Numbered from the stretch's first letter, positions 50,576 through 59,510 are shown. The stretch is 64,000 nucleotides of DNA from JALYLC01 sp963743275 (GCA_963743275.1 CAVUPB010000008.1:310001-374000), one strand, 5' to 3'. Notes: a model not told the origin generated them from the sequence alone. Program-made: numbers and translations.

Positions 50576-50610
50576 GCCTATGCACCTCGCGAGGAGCGAG
50601 GTGCATAGGC
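50576..50610. terminator. Perfect 15-bp hairpin
   Basis: GCCTATGCACCTCGC (50576-50590) and GCGAGGTGCATAGGC (50596-50610) with a 5-nt loop. It lies downstream of the ester cyclase stop (50735) and upstream of the Ddn start (50518), both read leftwards, so it most likely ends the ester cyclase transcript. No T-run follows on either strand. The rest of the 216-bp gap shows no gene. Confidence 0.7.
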
Positions 50611-50734
50611 GCCGGGTCGCGGCCGGGACGAGCTCGAAGTGGTGCTCGAGCCCGACACCGAGCCGTGCCCGACCTCGCCGAGGCGCCGACGGCGAGGCCG
50701 GGGCGCCGAGCGAGGGCCGCAAGCTCTGACGACG

Positions 50735-51169
50735 CTAGGCTGCGGCCGCCGCCGGTGGCGTCATCAGCCCGAGCTGGAACAGGGCGCCCAGGCGGTCAGG
50801 CACGCCCCAGTGCTCGACCATGCGGCCGTCCTCGACGCGGATGACGTCGAAGACGTCGATGCGCATCGGCCGGCCCGTCGGGGCGTGGCCCATGAACGAG
50901 CCGAGGTTGGTGCCGGTCGCGACCATGCGCAGCCAGACCGTGCCGCCGTTCACGGCGAGGTCCTCGATCGTCAGGCGGAAGTCGGGAAACGCCCGGCGCA
51001 GCGACTCGACGACTGCGCGCACGCCCTCGGCGCCGGGCGCGTGATCCGGCCCGAACTTCTGGTGCTCGGTGAGCGCGGGAGAGGTGAGGTCGTCGACGAC
51101 CTCTAGATTGCCCTGGTTGAAGCCTTCCTCGATCAGCCGCCGTACGACGGTCTCGGGAGTTGCCGGCAT
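50735..51169 (-). CDS. SnoaL-like ester cyclase family protein
   Basis: 144 residues. The SnoaL/NTF2 fold pattern is clear: VVRRLIEEGFNQGNLEVVDDLTSPALTEHQKFGP and FRLTIEDLAVNGGTVWLRMVATGTN, then the final strand DVIRVEDGRMVEHWGVPD. Members are cyclases or pocket proteins, and the reaction here is unknown. It is divergent from a TetR gene 50 bp away, which probably represses it through the TACGGT/ACCGTA repeat. Confidence 0.88.
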   Translation of the reverse strand: MPATPETVVRRLIEEGFNQGNLEVVDDLTSPALTEHQKFGPDHAPGAEGVRAVVESLRRAFPDFRLTIEDLAVNGGTVWLRMVATGTNLGSFMGHAPTGRPMRIDVFDVIRVEDGRMVEHWGVPDRLGALFQLGLMTPPAAAAA

Positions 51170-51187
51170 GGGTGCCTCCTAATTGAG

Positions 51188-51222
51188 TACGGTAACACCG
51201 TATTGGATACAGTAGAACCGTG
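51188..51222. promoter_or_regulatory. TetR operator between ester cyclase and tetR genes
   Basis: TACGGT-AAC-ACCGTA (51188-51202) is a perfect 6-bp inverted repeat. A weaker copy, TACAGT-AGA-ACCGTG (51208-51222), follows 20 bp on, in phase with two helical turns, and runs into the tetR GTG. This is a usual setting for a TetR protein acting on its neighbour and itself. Confidence 0.65.
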
Positions 51223-51864
51223 ACAAATATCCCCGACGATGTCAAGCCGCGCCGCGCGTACCGCTCGGAGCGCCGCCGCGAGCAGGCCGCCGAGACGCGC
51301 GAGCGCGTACTCGCCGCTGCGGCCAAGCTCTTCGCCGAGCGCGGGTACGAGAGCGCGACGGTGACCGGGATCGCCGAGGAGGCCGGTGTCGCCCCGGAGA
51401 CCATCTACGCGGTCTTTCGCAACAAGCGCACGCTGCTCGGCGAGCTCATCGGCATGGCCGTGCGGGGCGGCGAGCAGGCTCCGCTGCTCGAGCAGACCGG
51501 CCCGGCCGCAGTGGCGGCAACGCGCGATCAGCAGGAGCAGGTGCGCATTTTCGCGGCCGACATCAGCCGGCGTCTCGAGCGGGTCGGCCCTCTGCTCGGG
51601 GTGCTGGCGATGGCAGCGCGCAGCGATCCCGAGCTGGCCGAGATGCTGGCCGCGATCCACGCGAACCGGCTCGAGAACCTGCGGTTCTTCGTCGGCGCGC
51701 TCGCTGCGAACGGACCGCTGCGGGTCGATGCGGACGCGGCGCTCGACACGGTGTGGGCACTCGCCAGTCCCGAGCTGTCTCAGCTCCTGACCGGCACCCG
51801 AGGCTGGAGTCGCGAGCGCTACGCCGCGTGGCTCGCCGAGAGCCTCACGGCGCTCCTGCTTTAG
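51220..51864 (+). CDS. TetR-family repressor
   Basis: 214 residues from GTG 51220. The helix-turn-helix is RERVLAAAAKLFAERGYESATVTGIAEEAGVAPETIYAVFRNKRTLLGEL, standard TetR. The C-terminal ligand domain is helical and ends with LLTGTRGWSRERYAAWLAESLTALL, a TetR_C form common in this family. Likely represses the divergent ester cyclase gene. It overlaps the convergent GNAT gene by 4 bp. Confidence 0.92.
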   Translation: MTNIPDDVKPRRAYRSERRREQAAETRERVLAAAAKLFAERGYESATVTGIAEEAGVAPETIYAVFRNKRTLLGELIGMAVRGGEQAPLLEQTGPAAVAATRDQQEQVRIFAADISRRLERVGPLLGVLAMAARSDPELAEMLAAIHANRLENLRFFVGALAANGPLRVDADAALDTVWALASPELSQLLTGTRGWSRERYAAWLAESLTALLL

Positions 51865-52865
51865 CCCGGCCTGCGCTCGAAGCGCGTCATCTGCAGCCAG
51901 GCGGGACGGAAGCCACGTCGTTCGTAGAGCCGGATCGCCGCGAGGTTGGGCTCGATCGCCCCGATCACCTGATCGCTCACGCCGGCTTCGCCGAGCCGGC
52001 GGTCGACAGCGTCGAGCAGCGCGGAGCCGAGCCCCTGGCCGCGCGCGCCGGCGTCGACGACGAGCAGCTTGATCTCGGCGACGTCGCGGCCCGTCACCCA
52101 GGTGTCGGCCCAGAGCGGATCGTCGCGCGTCACCGCGACGCAGGCCATGGCGAGCGGCTGCGCCGCAGGCCCGGCGCGGAGCAGGAGGCCGTCCGCGGCG
52201 GTGGCGGCGAGCAGTTCGCGCATGACCTCCCACGAGGCCTCGTGCGCAACGAACGGCCCGAGGCCGGGCGCGACGTCCTGGTGGTGGCCGTGCAGCGCGT
52301 GCCAGAGCGCGGCGAGCGAGTCGACGTCGTCCGGCGCGACCGGCTCGACGGCGACCCGCGCCGCACCCGCGGGTGCAGCGGGCGGACGGCCGAAGCGCGT
52401 GAGCGTGAGCCACGTGGGCAGGTAGCCGCGCCGCGCGTAGAGCGCCGCGGCGCGCACGTTCGCCGGCACGACGCCGATCATGCGATCGTGGCGCCCGTGC
52501 TCGTCGAGGCGCGCGTCGACCGCGTCCAGCAGCGCCGATCCGACACCGCGGCCGCGCAGCCCGGGCCGTACTGCGAGCGTCAGCAGCTCGGCGTTCTCGG
52601 GCGCCGTGGCGAACGTCGCCGGCCAGTGCGCGGGCTCGACTCCGGCGAGCGCGTAGCCGATGTCGGCTTCACCGTCGCACGCGACCAGCGCGAACCCGCC
52701 GGCGGCGAGCACGTGCTCGTAGAGCGCGAGGCGCGCGGGCCACGACTCCTCGTCGCTCACGAACGGCGCGAGCTCGGGAGCCACCGCCTGGTGGTGCGCG
52801 TGCAGCTCCAGCCAGAGCGGCCGGAGGCGCTGCAGCCCGGTCGCGTCGAGCGGCTCGATTCTCAC
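51861..52865 (-). CDS. Tandem GNAT-domain protein
   Basis: 334 residues with two GNAT domains in one chain. The first (about 1-155) has LLTLAVRPGLRGRGVGSALLDAVDARL; the second (about 165-330) has KLLVVDAGARGQGLGSALLDAVDRRL. Both retain the acetyl-CoA loop. The two halves are also similar elsewhere (LWLELHAHHQAVAPELAPFV versus LWHALHGHHQDVAPGLGPFV), so the gene arose by internal duplication. The substrate is unknown. Confidence 0.9.
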   Translation of the reverse strand: MRIEPLDATGLQRLRPLWLELHAHHQAVAPELAPFVSDEESWPARLALYEHVLAAGGFALVACDGEADIGYALAGVEPAHWPATFATAPENAELLTLAVRPGLRGRGVGSALLDAVDARLDEHGRHDRMIGVVPANVRAAALYARRGYLPTWLTLTRFGRPPAAPAGAARVAVEPVAPDDVDSLAALWHALHGHHQDVAPGLGPFVAHEASWEVMRELLAATAADGLLLRAGPAAQPLAMACVAVTRDDPLWADTWVTGRDVAEIKLLVVDAGARGQGLGSALLDAVDRRLGEAGVSDQVIGAIEPNLAAIRLYERRGFRPAWLQMTRFERRPG

Positions 52866-52925
52866 GCCGAGCAGACTAATGGCGGCCGCCGCAGTCTGGG
52901 CTGCGGCGGGCCGCCGTGTTCCCGG

Positions 52926-53213
52926 CTACCCCGCGGTGAGGTAGTTGTGCACCGGGAAGGAGCTGATCTCGGGCTCCGTGGTGATGCCGGCCTCCTGCAC
53001 GAGCGGGCGCATCGTCTCCTTTGCGAAGCGCTCGAAGTGCTCGGCCGACTGCCACACGTCGACGACGCGGATGCCGTCTTCGGTCTTCGCGACCCAGTGG
53101 AACAGCCCGCCTTCGGCTCCTTTGCCCCCCTCCGTGAAGCCCATGCGCCTCACGATGCCGTCGTACTGCTCGAGTGTCGCACCGGCGAAGCGCAACTCGA
53201 ATGCCACTGCCAT
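52926..53213 (-). CDS. Small ABM-like (dimeric alpha-beta barrel) protein
   Basis: 95 residues from ATG 53213, preceded by AGGAGGAG; an ATG at 53285 would add an unlike leader. FELRFAGATLEQYDGIVRRMGF and DGIRVVDVWQSAEHFERFAKE are typical of small ferredoxin-like barrel proteins related to antibiotic-biosynthesis monooxygenases. No cofactor site is visible and the function is unknown. It is downstream of the PhzF gene on the same strand, 72 bp away. Confidence 0.82.
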   Translation of the reverse strand: MAVAFELRFAGATLEQYDGIVRRMGFTEGGKGAEGGLFHWVAKTEDGIRVVDVWQSAEHFERFAKETMRPLVQEAGITTEPEISSFPVHNYLTAG

Positions 53214-53285
53214 CTTCCGTGCTCCTCCTACGCTGTGGACGTGCGGTTGCACGCTCTTCGTGCGCAGGGGTCGAGCGGTTCGCAC

Positions 53286-54119
53286 CTACAGGTCGACGGT
53301 GCCCGCGACGCACGTGAGCGTGCCGCCGCCGACCCAGACCGCCCCGTCGGCGTCGGCCGAGATGTGCACGCGCCCGGTGCGCCCGAGCGCCGTGCCCTGG
53401 CTCGCGACGTACGGCGCAGTCGCCCGGCCGCTGGCGAGCAGCCATTGGGCGAGCGAGGCGTTGAGGCTGCCGGTGACGGGATCCTCGACCGACACGCCGT
53501 CCTTCGGGAAGAAGCCGCGCACCTCGTAGGCCGCGGGCGACCCCTCGGGATACGGCCCGACGATGCCGAGGTCGAGCTCGCTGGGCGCGGGCTTGACGGC
53601 GAGCGCCGCTTCGGCGCTCGCGAGCATGACGACGACCCAGCCCGGCCCGTTGTCGGCCCACTCCGCCGCCAGGATCTCGCTGCGCGGGATGCCGAGGATC
53701 GTCGCGATGCGCTCGACCAGCGCCTCCTCGGCCGGGCCTGAGCGGAGCATCGGCGGTGCGGCGAACGCGAGCCCGTTGTCGGTGCGGCGCACCGAGATGA
53801 GCCCGGCGGCGCACTCCTGCACGATCACGTCGCCGCGCTTCGGTTGCCCGCCGGCGATCTCGAGCCAGGCGTGGCACGTGCCGAGCGTCGGATGGCCCGC
53901 GAACGGCAGCTCGAGCACGGGCGTGAAGATGCGCACGCGATAGTCGGCCTCGGCGGCCGACGGCGGGAGCACGAACGTCGTCTCGGAGAGGTTCGTCCAG
54001 TTCGCGAACCGCTGCATCTGCTCGTCGCTCAGGCCCGTGCCGTCGAGCACGACGGCGACCGGGTTCCCCGCGTACGGCGTGGTTGTGAAGACGTCGACCT
54101 GTGCGAATGCCCGTTGCAT
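53286..54119 (-). CDS. PhzF-family isomerase/epimerase-like protein
   Basis: 277 residues. QVDVFTTTPYAGNPVAVVLDGTGLSDEQMQRFANWTNLSETTFV is the PhzF opening, including the catalytic Glu (SETTF). IFTPVLELPFAGHPTLGTCHAW and EDPVTGSLNASLAQWLL (with the GS motif) are also conserved. In phenazine makers PhzF isomerises a dihydroxyanthranilate, but stand-alone members such as this have unknown substrates. No phenazine genes are nearby. Confidence 0.9.
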   Translation of the reverse strand: MQRAFAQVDVFTTTPYAGNPVAVVLDGTGLSDEQMQRFANWTNLSETTFVLPPSAAEADYRVRIFTPVLELPFAGHPTLGTCHAWLEIAGGQPKRGDVIVQECAAGLISVRRTDNGLAFAAPPMLRSGPAEEALVERIATILGIPRSEILAAEWADNGPGWVVVMLASAEAALAVKPAPSELDLGIVGPYPEGSPAAYEVRGFFPKDGVSVEDPVTGSLNASLAQWLLASGRATAPYVASQGTALGRTGRVHISADADGAVWVGGGTLTCVAGTVDL

Positions 54120-54402
54120 GGCCCGGAGACTAAACCCTCGTTATTGGGGGTTGGACGATCGTCCAGGTCGGAGTCTCGTACCCACACGCTCGCGTACACC
54201 TGCTTCTGATCATTCGGAGGCGTTTTCGGCCCGGGAGGTTGAATTGGCCCGGGTCGGGAGATAATGCAGAAGAGCGGTGGCGCGTGAGCGGCCGCTGACG
54301 AGCTTCCCCCGAAGCGCGACGGCATGAGAGCAGGAGGACGCCACGGATCGCCCGGACCACGCAGGAGATCTCCTCGACGGCAGCGGGCCTCCACCCGGCC
54401 CG
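54120..54402. promoter_or_regulatory. Region upstream of STAS gene with a candidate sigma-A-like promoter
   Basis: TTGAAT (54239-54244) and GATAAT (54260-54265) with a 15-bp gap are a fair but short-spaced promoter reading toward the STAS gene. A strong ribosome site, AGGAGG (54332-54337), follows. In the STAS frame the codon 5 bases after it is ACG (54343), not a normal start. No gene of its own is seen here. Confidence 0.4.
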
Positions 54403-54753
54403 GTGACGATCGAGGTCGTCTCGGCCCGCGCGGCCGTGGTCACGCTCGGCGGCGATCACGACGTCGCCAGCCGCGGGGCGATCGCCGACGCGTTCGGCGT
54501 GGCGGCCACCGGCCGCGACCTGCTCGTCGATCTCAGCGAGTGCACGTTCATCGACTCCACGATCATCAAGCTGCTGCTGCAGACGCAGCGCGCGCTGGCC
54601 GAGAACGACGCGCGCCTCGAGCTCGTGATCGACACCGGCTCGCAGGGGCATGTCGCGCGCGTGGCCGAGCTGATGGGCATCGCCGAAGTCATTCCGACGC
54701 ACGGGACGCGCAGCGACGGCATCCGGAGCCTCGCCGCCGAGTTCGACGACTGA
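54403..54753 (+). CDS. STAS domain anti-anti-sigma-like protein
   Basis: 116 residues from GTG 54403, which has no ribosome site. The frame extends upstream to an ACG at 54343 (TDRPDHAGDLLDG...) placed correctly behind AGGAGG, so the real start may be there. The core VVTLGGDHDVASRGAIADAF, LLVDLSECTFIDSTIIKLLLQTQRAL is the STAS fold with the Ser in DST that kinases phosphorylate. It would bind an anti-sigma kinase. The PAS-SpoIIE phosphatase at 1080 is a potential partner in trans. Confidence 0.85.
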   Translation: MTIEVVSARAAVVTLGGDHDVASRGAIADAFGVAATGRDLLVDLSECTFIDSTIIKLLLQTQRALAENDARLELVIDTGSQGHVARVAELMGIAEVIPTHGTRSDGIRSLAAEFDD

Positions 54754-54847
54754 GGACGCATCACAGAATGCGTGTGCCGTGTGGAGCGGCTGGATCGGCC
54801 TCGCGCAACGTTGGGGTCAGACCCCATCCTTGCGCGCGGCGGCAGCG

Positions 54848-56200
54848 CTAGAGGCCGTAGGCCTCGAGCAGGCGCAGCCACAGCTCGCTGCGCGTCGGAA
54901 ACGACGGCACGGCGTGCCAGAGGTCGTCGAGCGGAACCTCGGCCACGACGGCGATCGTGGCGGCGTGCAGCGCCTCGGCGATCTCCGCGCCGGTGATCGT
55001 CGCGCCGACGACGACGCGACGGTCCTCGTCGACGACGAGCCGGGACGTGCCTGCCGCGCCGCGCCCGATGAAGGATCCGCCGGCATTGCCGCTCGTCTCG
55101 ACATCCACGTGGCGAACCCGCACGCCCGCCTGGACGGCGGCCGCGAGCGTGAGCCCGACGGCGCCGACCTGGGGATCGGTGAAGATCACGCGCGGCGAGC
55201 GCGCGCCGTCGGAGCGCAGTGCGACCTTGCGGCCGAGGATCGAGTCGGCGGCGAGTCGCCCCTGGTACTTGCCCATGTGGGTCAGCAGGACGCGGCCGTT
55301 GACGTCGCCGACGGCGTACAGCCAGTCGTGCCCGGGAACGCGCAGGTCGTAGCCGACGTGGAGCGGCCCTTCCGCCGGGATGCCGAGCGTCTCGAGGCCG
55401 ATGCCCTCGGTGCCCGGCCGGCGACCGAACGCGACGAGCAGCTCGTCGGCCTCGAGCGTGCGGCCGTCGTCGAGCTCGAGTGCGAACGCGCCTGCGCGCG
55501 AGACGCGCGTGGCCGAGACGCCGAGGCGCACGTCCACGCCCTGGTCGCGCAGCGAGCCGAGCACCTGGTCGCTCGCAAAGGGCTCCTCGCGCTCGATCAG
55601 GCGCGCACCGCGATGGATCAGCGTCACGTGCGAGCCGAGGGCGCCCCACGCCTGCGCCATCTCGACGCCGACGACGCCACCGCCGAGGATCGCGAGACGC
55701 CCGGGCACCTGTCCGGCCGTCGTGGCCTCCTTGTTCGTCCACGGCTTCGCGGCGCGCAGTCCCGGGATGTCCGGGACGAGCGCCGTCGAGCCGGTCGCGA
55801 CGATGACCGCCTTGCGCGCGGCGAGCGACTCCTGGCCCTCGACGGCGACCTCGAGCTTCCCGGCGATGCGCGCGCGGCCGCGCACGAGCGTGACGCCGCG
55901 TTCCTCGAGCCAGGGCAGCTGGGCGCTGTCCTCGCGGTCGTGGATCACCTCGTCGCGGCGGCGCAGGACGGCTGCGCTGTCGATCGGGCCCGCCTCGAGG
56001 CCCGGCACGCGCCGCACCTCGTTGGCGAGCTCGACCGGTCGCAGCAGCGCCTTCGACGGCATGCAGGCGTAGTACGAGCAGTCGCCGCCGACGAGTGCCT
56101 TCTCGACGATCGCCACGGACAGGCCGTGCTCGCCCAGGCGTCCCGCCGCCACTTCGCCGGCCGCGCCGGCACCGATGACCACCACGTCGAATTCGCGCAT
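54848..56200 (-). CDS. Pyridine nucleotide-disulfide oxidoreductase (dihydrolipoyl/mercuric reductase-like)
   Basis: 450 residues. FAD motif FDVVVIGAGAAGEVAAGRLGEHG, redox disulfide CSYYAC in VGGDCSYYACMPSKALL (C-x4-C), NAD motif RLAILGGGVVGVEMAQAW and YAVGDVNGRVLLTHMGKYQG. The C-terminal dimer domain lacks the canonical HxHPT-SE form (it is HAVPSFPTRSE), so it is not a standard lipoamide dehydrogenase. It reduces an unknown disulfide or quinone. It is a single gene. Confidence 0.9.
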   Translation of the reverse strand: MREFDVVVIGAGAAGEVAAGRLGEHGLSVAIVEKALVGGDCSYYACMPSKALLRPVELANEVRRVPGLEAGPIDSAAVLRRRDEVIHDREDSAQLPWLEERGVTLVRGRARIAGKLEVAVEGQESLAARKAVIVATGSTALVPDIPGLRAAKPWTNKEATTAGQVPGRLAILGGGVVGVEMAQAWGALGSHVTLIHRGARLIEREEPFASDQVLGSLRDQGVDVRLGVSATRVSRAGAFALELDDGRTLEADELLVAFGRRPGTEGIGLETLGIPAEGPLHVGYDLRVPGHDWLYAVGDVNGRVLLTHMGKYQGRLAADSILGRKVALRSDGARSPRVIFTDPQVGAVGLTLAAAVQAGVRVRHVDVETSGNAGGSFIGRGAAGTSRLVVDEDRRVVVGATITGAEIAEALHAATIAVVAEVPLDDLWHAVPSFPTRSELWLRLLEAYGL

Positions 56201-56244
56201 GCGCCGCCTGTCTCGGGAATCGCCGCGATGTTACGCGGGGGTGC

Positions 56245-56673
56245 TCACGCCGTGGCGGCGCGGTGGTACTCCTGGCCCATGAGCGGGCTCGAGAGCACGA
56301 AGTCGGCGGTCGCGCGGTTGCACGCGATCGGCACGTTGTAGACGACGGCGATGCGCAGGAGCGCCTTGACGTCGACGTCGTGGGGGTGCGGCTCGAGGGG
56401 ATCCCAGAAGAAGATGACGAAGTCGATGCGGCCCTCGGCGATGGCGGCGCCGACCTGCTGGTCGCCGCCCAGCGGACCGCTCAGGAAGCGGTGCACGTCG
56501 AGGCCGAGCTCGCTCGCGAGCAGGGCGCCCGTGGTGCCCGTCGCGTGCAGCTCGTGCTGCGAGAGCGTGCCGCGGTTGTAGCGCGCCCACTCGAGCATGT
56601 CGGCCTTGCGGTTGTCATGCGCGATCAGCGCGAGCTGCTTGCGGCGGGGCATCGTCGGCGGGACGGCGTCCAT
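56245..56673 (-). CDS. mgsA: Methylglyoxal synthase
   Basis: 142 residues from ATG 56673, the right length for MgsA. LALIAHDNRKADMLEWARYN, LHATGTTGALL, SGPLGGDQQVGAAIAEGRIDFVIFFWDPLEPHPHDVDVKALLRIAVVYNVPIACNRATADFV contains the phosphate-binding and catalytic Asp sites. It converts dihydroxyacetone phosphate to methylglyoxal and phosphate when phosphate is short. It follows the aminotransferase gene after 47 bp on the same strand. Confidence 0.95.
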   Translation of the reverse strand: MDAVPPTMPRRKQLALIAHDNRKADMLEWARYNRGTLSQHELHATGTTGALLASELGLDVHRFLSGPLGGDQQVGAAIAEGRIDFVIFFWDPLEPHPHDVDVKALLRIAVVYNVPIACNRATADFVLSSPLMGQEYHRAATA

Positions 56674-56720
56674 GGCGGGCTCCGGCGGAGAAGGGGCGAG
56701 CCCTGACCATAGAAGCTCTC

Positions 56721-57980
56721 TCAGGCTGCGGCGGCGACGGCGTCGAGCCCGGCGCGCACGGCGGCCGCGATCGCTTCCAGGTGCTCCCGCCCGACGATCA
56801 GCGGAGGGCCGATCGCAACGCCGGTGGCCTGCTGGCGCAGGAGCACCCCGGCCTCGCGGATCGCGCTCGCGTAGCGGCCGATCGCGCCCGGGACGCTCTT
56901 CAGCAGCTCGGGCGTGAGGTCGACGGCCGCGGCGAGGCCGACGCCGCCGCGGACCTCGCCGCAGGCCGGGTGATCGGCGAGCGGGGCGAGCAGGGCGGCG
57001 AGCTCGCCCTCGAGCTCCCGCCCGCGCGCGATCAGGCCCTCGCGCTCGAGGATCGCGAGGTTGGCGAGCGCCGCCGCGCAACACGTCGGATGGCCTGCGT
57101 AGGTCGCGCCATGGCGGAATATGGGGCCGCCGGGCGTCGACCAGAACGGCTCTGCGACCGCGCCGGCTATGAGGACGCCGCCGAGCGGCAGGTAGCCGCT
57201 CGTGATGCCCTTGGCGAGCACGACCATGTCGGGCTCGATGTCCCAGCGCTCGTACCCGAACCACGTGCCGACCCGTCCGAACGCACAGATCACGCTGTCG
57301 ATCACGAGCAGGACGCCGTGGCGCTTGCAGATCGCTCCGACCGCCTCGAGGTAGCCGGGAGGCGCCGGGCGCACGCCGCCGGCCCCGATCACGGGCTCGC
57401 AGAAGAACGCGGCGACCCGGCCGGGTCCGACGCGCTCGATCTCGGCCTCGAGCGCCTCGGGCGACTGGTAGTCGACGTGCGACACCGACTCGAGCAGCGG
57501 ACCGTAGCCCTGCTGCATCGATGCCATGCCGACGAGGCTCGTCCCGAAGCCGTGGGTGCCGTGGTAGGCGAACGAACGGCTGATCAGATGGATGCGGTCG
57601 GGCTGTCCGACGGCCGCCCAGTACTGGCGCGCGAGCTTGGCGGCGGTGTCGATCGCGTCCCCGCCCCCGAGGGTCAGGAAGAGGCGCGGATCGGTCATCG
57701 GCGAGAGCTCGACGAGCCGTTCGGTGAGCTCGAGCGCCGGCGGGTTGGCGACGTCGCCGAACGTGTGGAAGGCCTCGAGCGTGCGCAGCTGCTTCGCGAT
57801 CGCCTCGGCCATCTCCTCGCGGCCGTGCCCGATGTGGGCGTGCCACAGGCTGGCCGAGCCGTCGAGGTAGCGCCGGCCCTCCCGATCCCACAGGTAGACC
57901 CCCTCGCCGCGCGTGATCACGAGCTCGTGACCCGCGACCGACGCCATGTCCGCGAATGGGTGCCAGTAGGCGCTCGTCAT
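56721..57980 (-). CDS. Class III PLP-dependent aminotransferase
   Basis: 419 residues from ATG 57980. The family motifs are YLDGSASLWHAHIGHG, SFAYHGTHGFGTSLVGM, VIDSVICAFGRVGTWFGYERWDIEPDMVVLAKGITSGYLPLGGVLI with the PLP Lys, and FRHGATYAGHPTCCAAALANL. The Asp before the PLP Lys segment is replaced in the usual DE(V/A) position by DSV, a minor change. It moves amino groups from omega-amino donors such as putrescine, beta-alanine or aromatic amines to pyruvate. The substrate is unknown. Confidence 0.92.
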   Translation of the reverse strand: MTSAYWHPFADMASVAGHELVITRGEGVYLWDREGRRYLDGSASLWHAHIGHGREEMAEAIAKQLRTLEAFHTFGDVANPPALELTERLVELSPMTDPRLFLTLGGGDAIDTAAKLARQYWAAVGQPDRIHLISRSFAYHGTHGFGTSLVGMASMQQGYGPLLESVSHVDYQSPEALEAEIERVGPGRVAAFFCEPVIGAGGVRPAPPGYLEAVGAICKRHGVLLVIDSVICAFGRVGTWFGYERWDIEPDMVVLAKGITSGYLPLGGVLIAGAVAEPFWSTPGGPIFRHGATYAGHPTCCAAALANLAILEREGLIARGRELEGELAALLAPLADHPACGEVRGGVGLAAAVDLTPELLKSVPGAIGRYASAIREAGVLLRQQATGVAIGPPLIVGREHLEAIAAAVRAGLDAVAAAA

Positions 57981-58034
57981 CGCGAGGACGCTAGGAGCGG
58001 GCGCCCCGGGTGTCAAGCGCGGCTCGGAAGTCTC

Positions 58035-59459
58035 TCAGTGCGAGCCGTGCAGTGCCGGCCGCGCGACCGCCGGGCGCGTGCGTGCGCGGGCCGGGATCCC
58101 GAGCGCGGCGATCGCAGCGAGCACGGCCACGACGGCTGCGACGGAGAGCGCGGCGCGGGCGCCGTCGACGACGCCCTCGGGCGAGGCGTAGGAGCCGGCG
58201 CGGTCGAACACCAGCACGGCGACGGCGATGCCGAAGACGCCGCCCAGCTGGCGGAACGTGCTGTTGGCGCCGGAGGCCTTGCCGAGGTGCTCGGGCAGCG
58301 CCGAGCCGAGTGCCGCAGAGGCGACGTTGGGCAGTACCAGCGCGACGCCGACGCCGATCGCGACGAGCGGCCCGACGAGCTCGGCGTAGCTCGCGCCGAC
58401 GTGCATCGCGAAGGCCGCGCCGAGCGTCCCAGCCGCGAGCAGCAGCAGGCCTGCGACGACGAGGGGGCGGCTGCCGATGCGGCCGCCGAGCGCGCCCGTG
58501 AAGGGCGACAGCGCGAGCGGCATGAGCGTCCAGGGGAGCGTCTCGACGCCGGCCGCGACGGCCGAGTCGCCATGGACGCGCGTGAGGTACTGGATGATCA
58601 GGAAGAACGACGCGAACATCGCGAAGTGGAGCCCGAAGCCGGCGCCGTTCGCGGCCGTGAAGCCCGGCCGCCGGAAGAGCGCGAGCGGCAGCATCGGCGC
58701 GGCCGAGCGGCGCTCCTGCAGCACGAATGCGGCCAGGAGCACGGCGCCGGCGGCGTACGCGGCGAGCGTGGAGGCGGCCGTCCAGCCGTCGGCGTTGCCG
58801 CGCGTGGTCGCCCACACGATGCCGAGCAGCCCGCCGCTCGCGAGCGCGAGCCCGGGCAGGTCGAGTGGCACCTGCGCGCCGCGGCTCTCGCTCAGGCGCC
58901 GCGGGGCGAGCACGGCTGCGACCAGCCCGACGGGGACGTTGAGCCAGAAGATCCAGTGCCAGTCGAGCGTCTCCACGATGACGCCGCCGAGCAGCGGGCC
59001 GAGCGCCACGCCGACGCCGGCGATCGACGACCACAGGCCGAGCGCCGCGGTGCGCCGCTCGAGCGGGAACGCGGCCGACAGCAGCGTCAGCGTGAGCGGC
59101 ATGAGCAGGGCCGCCCCGAGGCCCTGGACGGCGCGCGCGAGCACGAGCTGCGTGAGGCTGTGCGAGAGCGCCCCGGCCGCCGAGGAGGCCGTGAACACGA
59201 GCAGCCCGGCCACGAGCATGCGCCGCCGCCCGTAGCGGTCGCCGAGCGCGGCCCCCGTCAGGATGAGCACGGCGAACGCGAGGATGTACGCGTCGACGAC
59301 CCATTGCAGGCGGTCGATCGAGACTCCGAGGTCGCGCTGCATCGCCGGCATCGTCGCGAGCACGATCAGGTTGTCCAGCGTGATCATGAAGAGCGCGGCG
59401 CCGGTCAGGGCGACGGCCCAGATGTGGGTGGCGCGGGTCGTCACGAAGTCCTCCGTCAT
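58035..59459 (-). CDS. MFS transporter, DHA2 type, cassette 2
   Basis: 474 residues with about 14 membrane segments. ITLDNLIVLATMPAMQRDLGVSIDRLQWVVDAYILAFAVLILTGAALGDRYGRRRML holds helix 1 and motif A. It probably exports a toxic organic compound. The start codon lies directly beside the first operator half-site (GTACGAT-GACC-ATCGTAC, 59460-59477), so the transcript would have almost no leader. It is divergent from an ArsR gene that is a paralogue of the one at 13424. Confidence 0.92.
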   Translation of the reverse strand: MTEDFVTTRATHIWAVALTGAALFMITLDNLIVLATMPAMQRDLGVSIDRLQWVVDAYILAFAVLILTGAALGDRYGRRRMLVAGLLVFTASSAAGALSHSLTQLVLARAVQGLGAALLMPLTLTLLSAAFPLERRTAALGLWSSIAGVGVALGPLLGGVIVETLDWHWIFWLNVPVGLVAAVLAPRRLSESRGAQVPLDLPGLALASGGLLGIVWATTRGNADGWTAASTLAAYAAGAVLLAAFVLQERRSAAPMLPLALFRRPGFTAANGAGFGLHFAMFASFFLIIQYLTRVHGDSAVAAGVETLPWTLMPLALSPFTGALGGRIGSRPLVVAGLLLLAAGTLGAAFAMHVGASYAELVGPLVAIGVGVALVLPNVASAALGSALPEHLGKASGANSTFRQLGGVFGIAVAVLVFDRAGSYASPEGVVDGARAALSVAAVVAVLAAIAALGIPARARTRPAVARPALHGSH

Positions 59460-59510
59460 GTACGATGACCATCGTACTTAAGTTCGACGTTCATCGTACA
59501 TGTTGTACGA
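59460..59510. promoter_or_regulatory. Double operator of MFS/ArsR cassette 2
   Basis: GTACGAT-GACC-ATCGTAC (59460-59477) and TCGTACA-TGT-TGTACGA (59494-59510) are both perfect 7-bp inverted repeats built on TCGTAC/GTACGA. The first has the same 4-bp spacer as the operator of cassette 1 (13369-13386). After the second, GTCAAACAA-TTGG-like sequence is also common to both cassettes just before the regulator gene. Confidence 0.75.
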
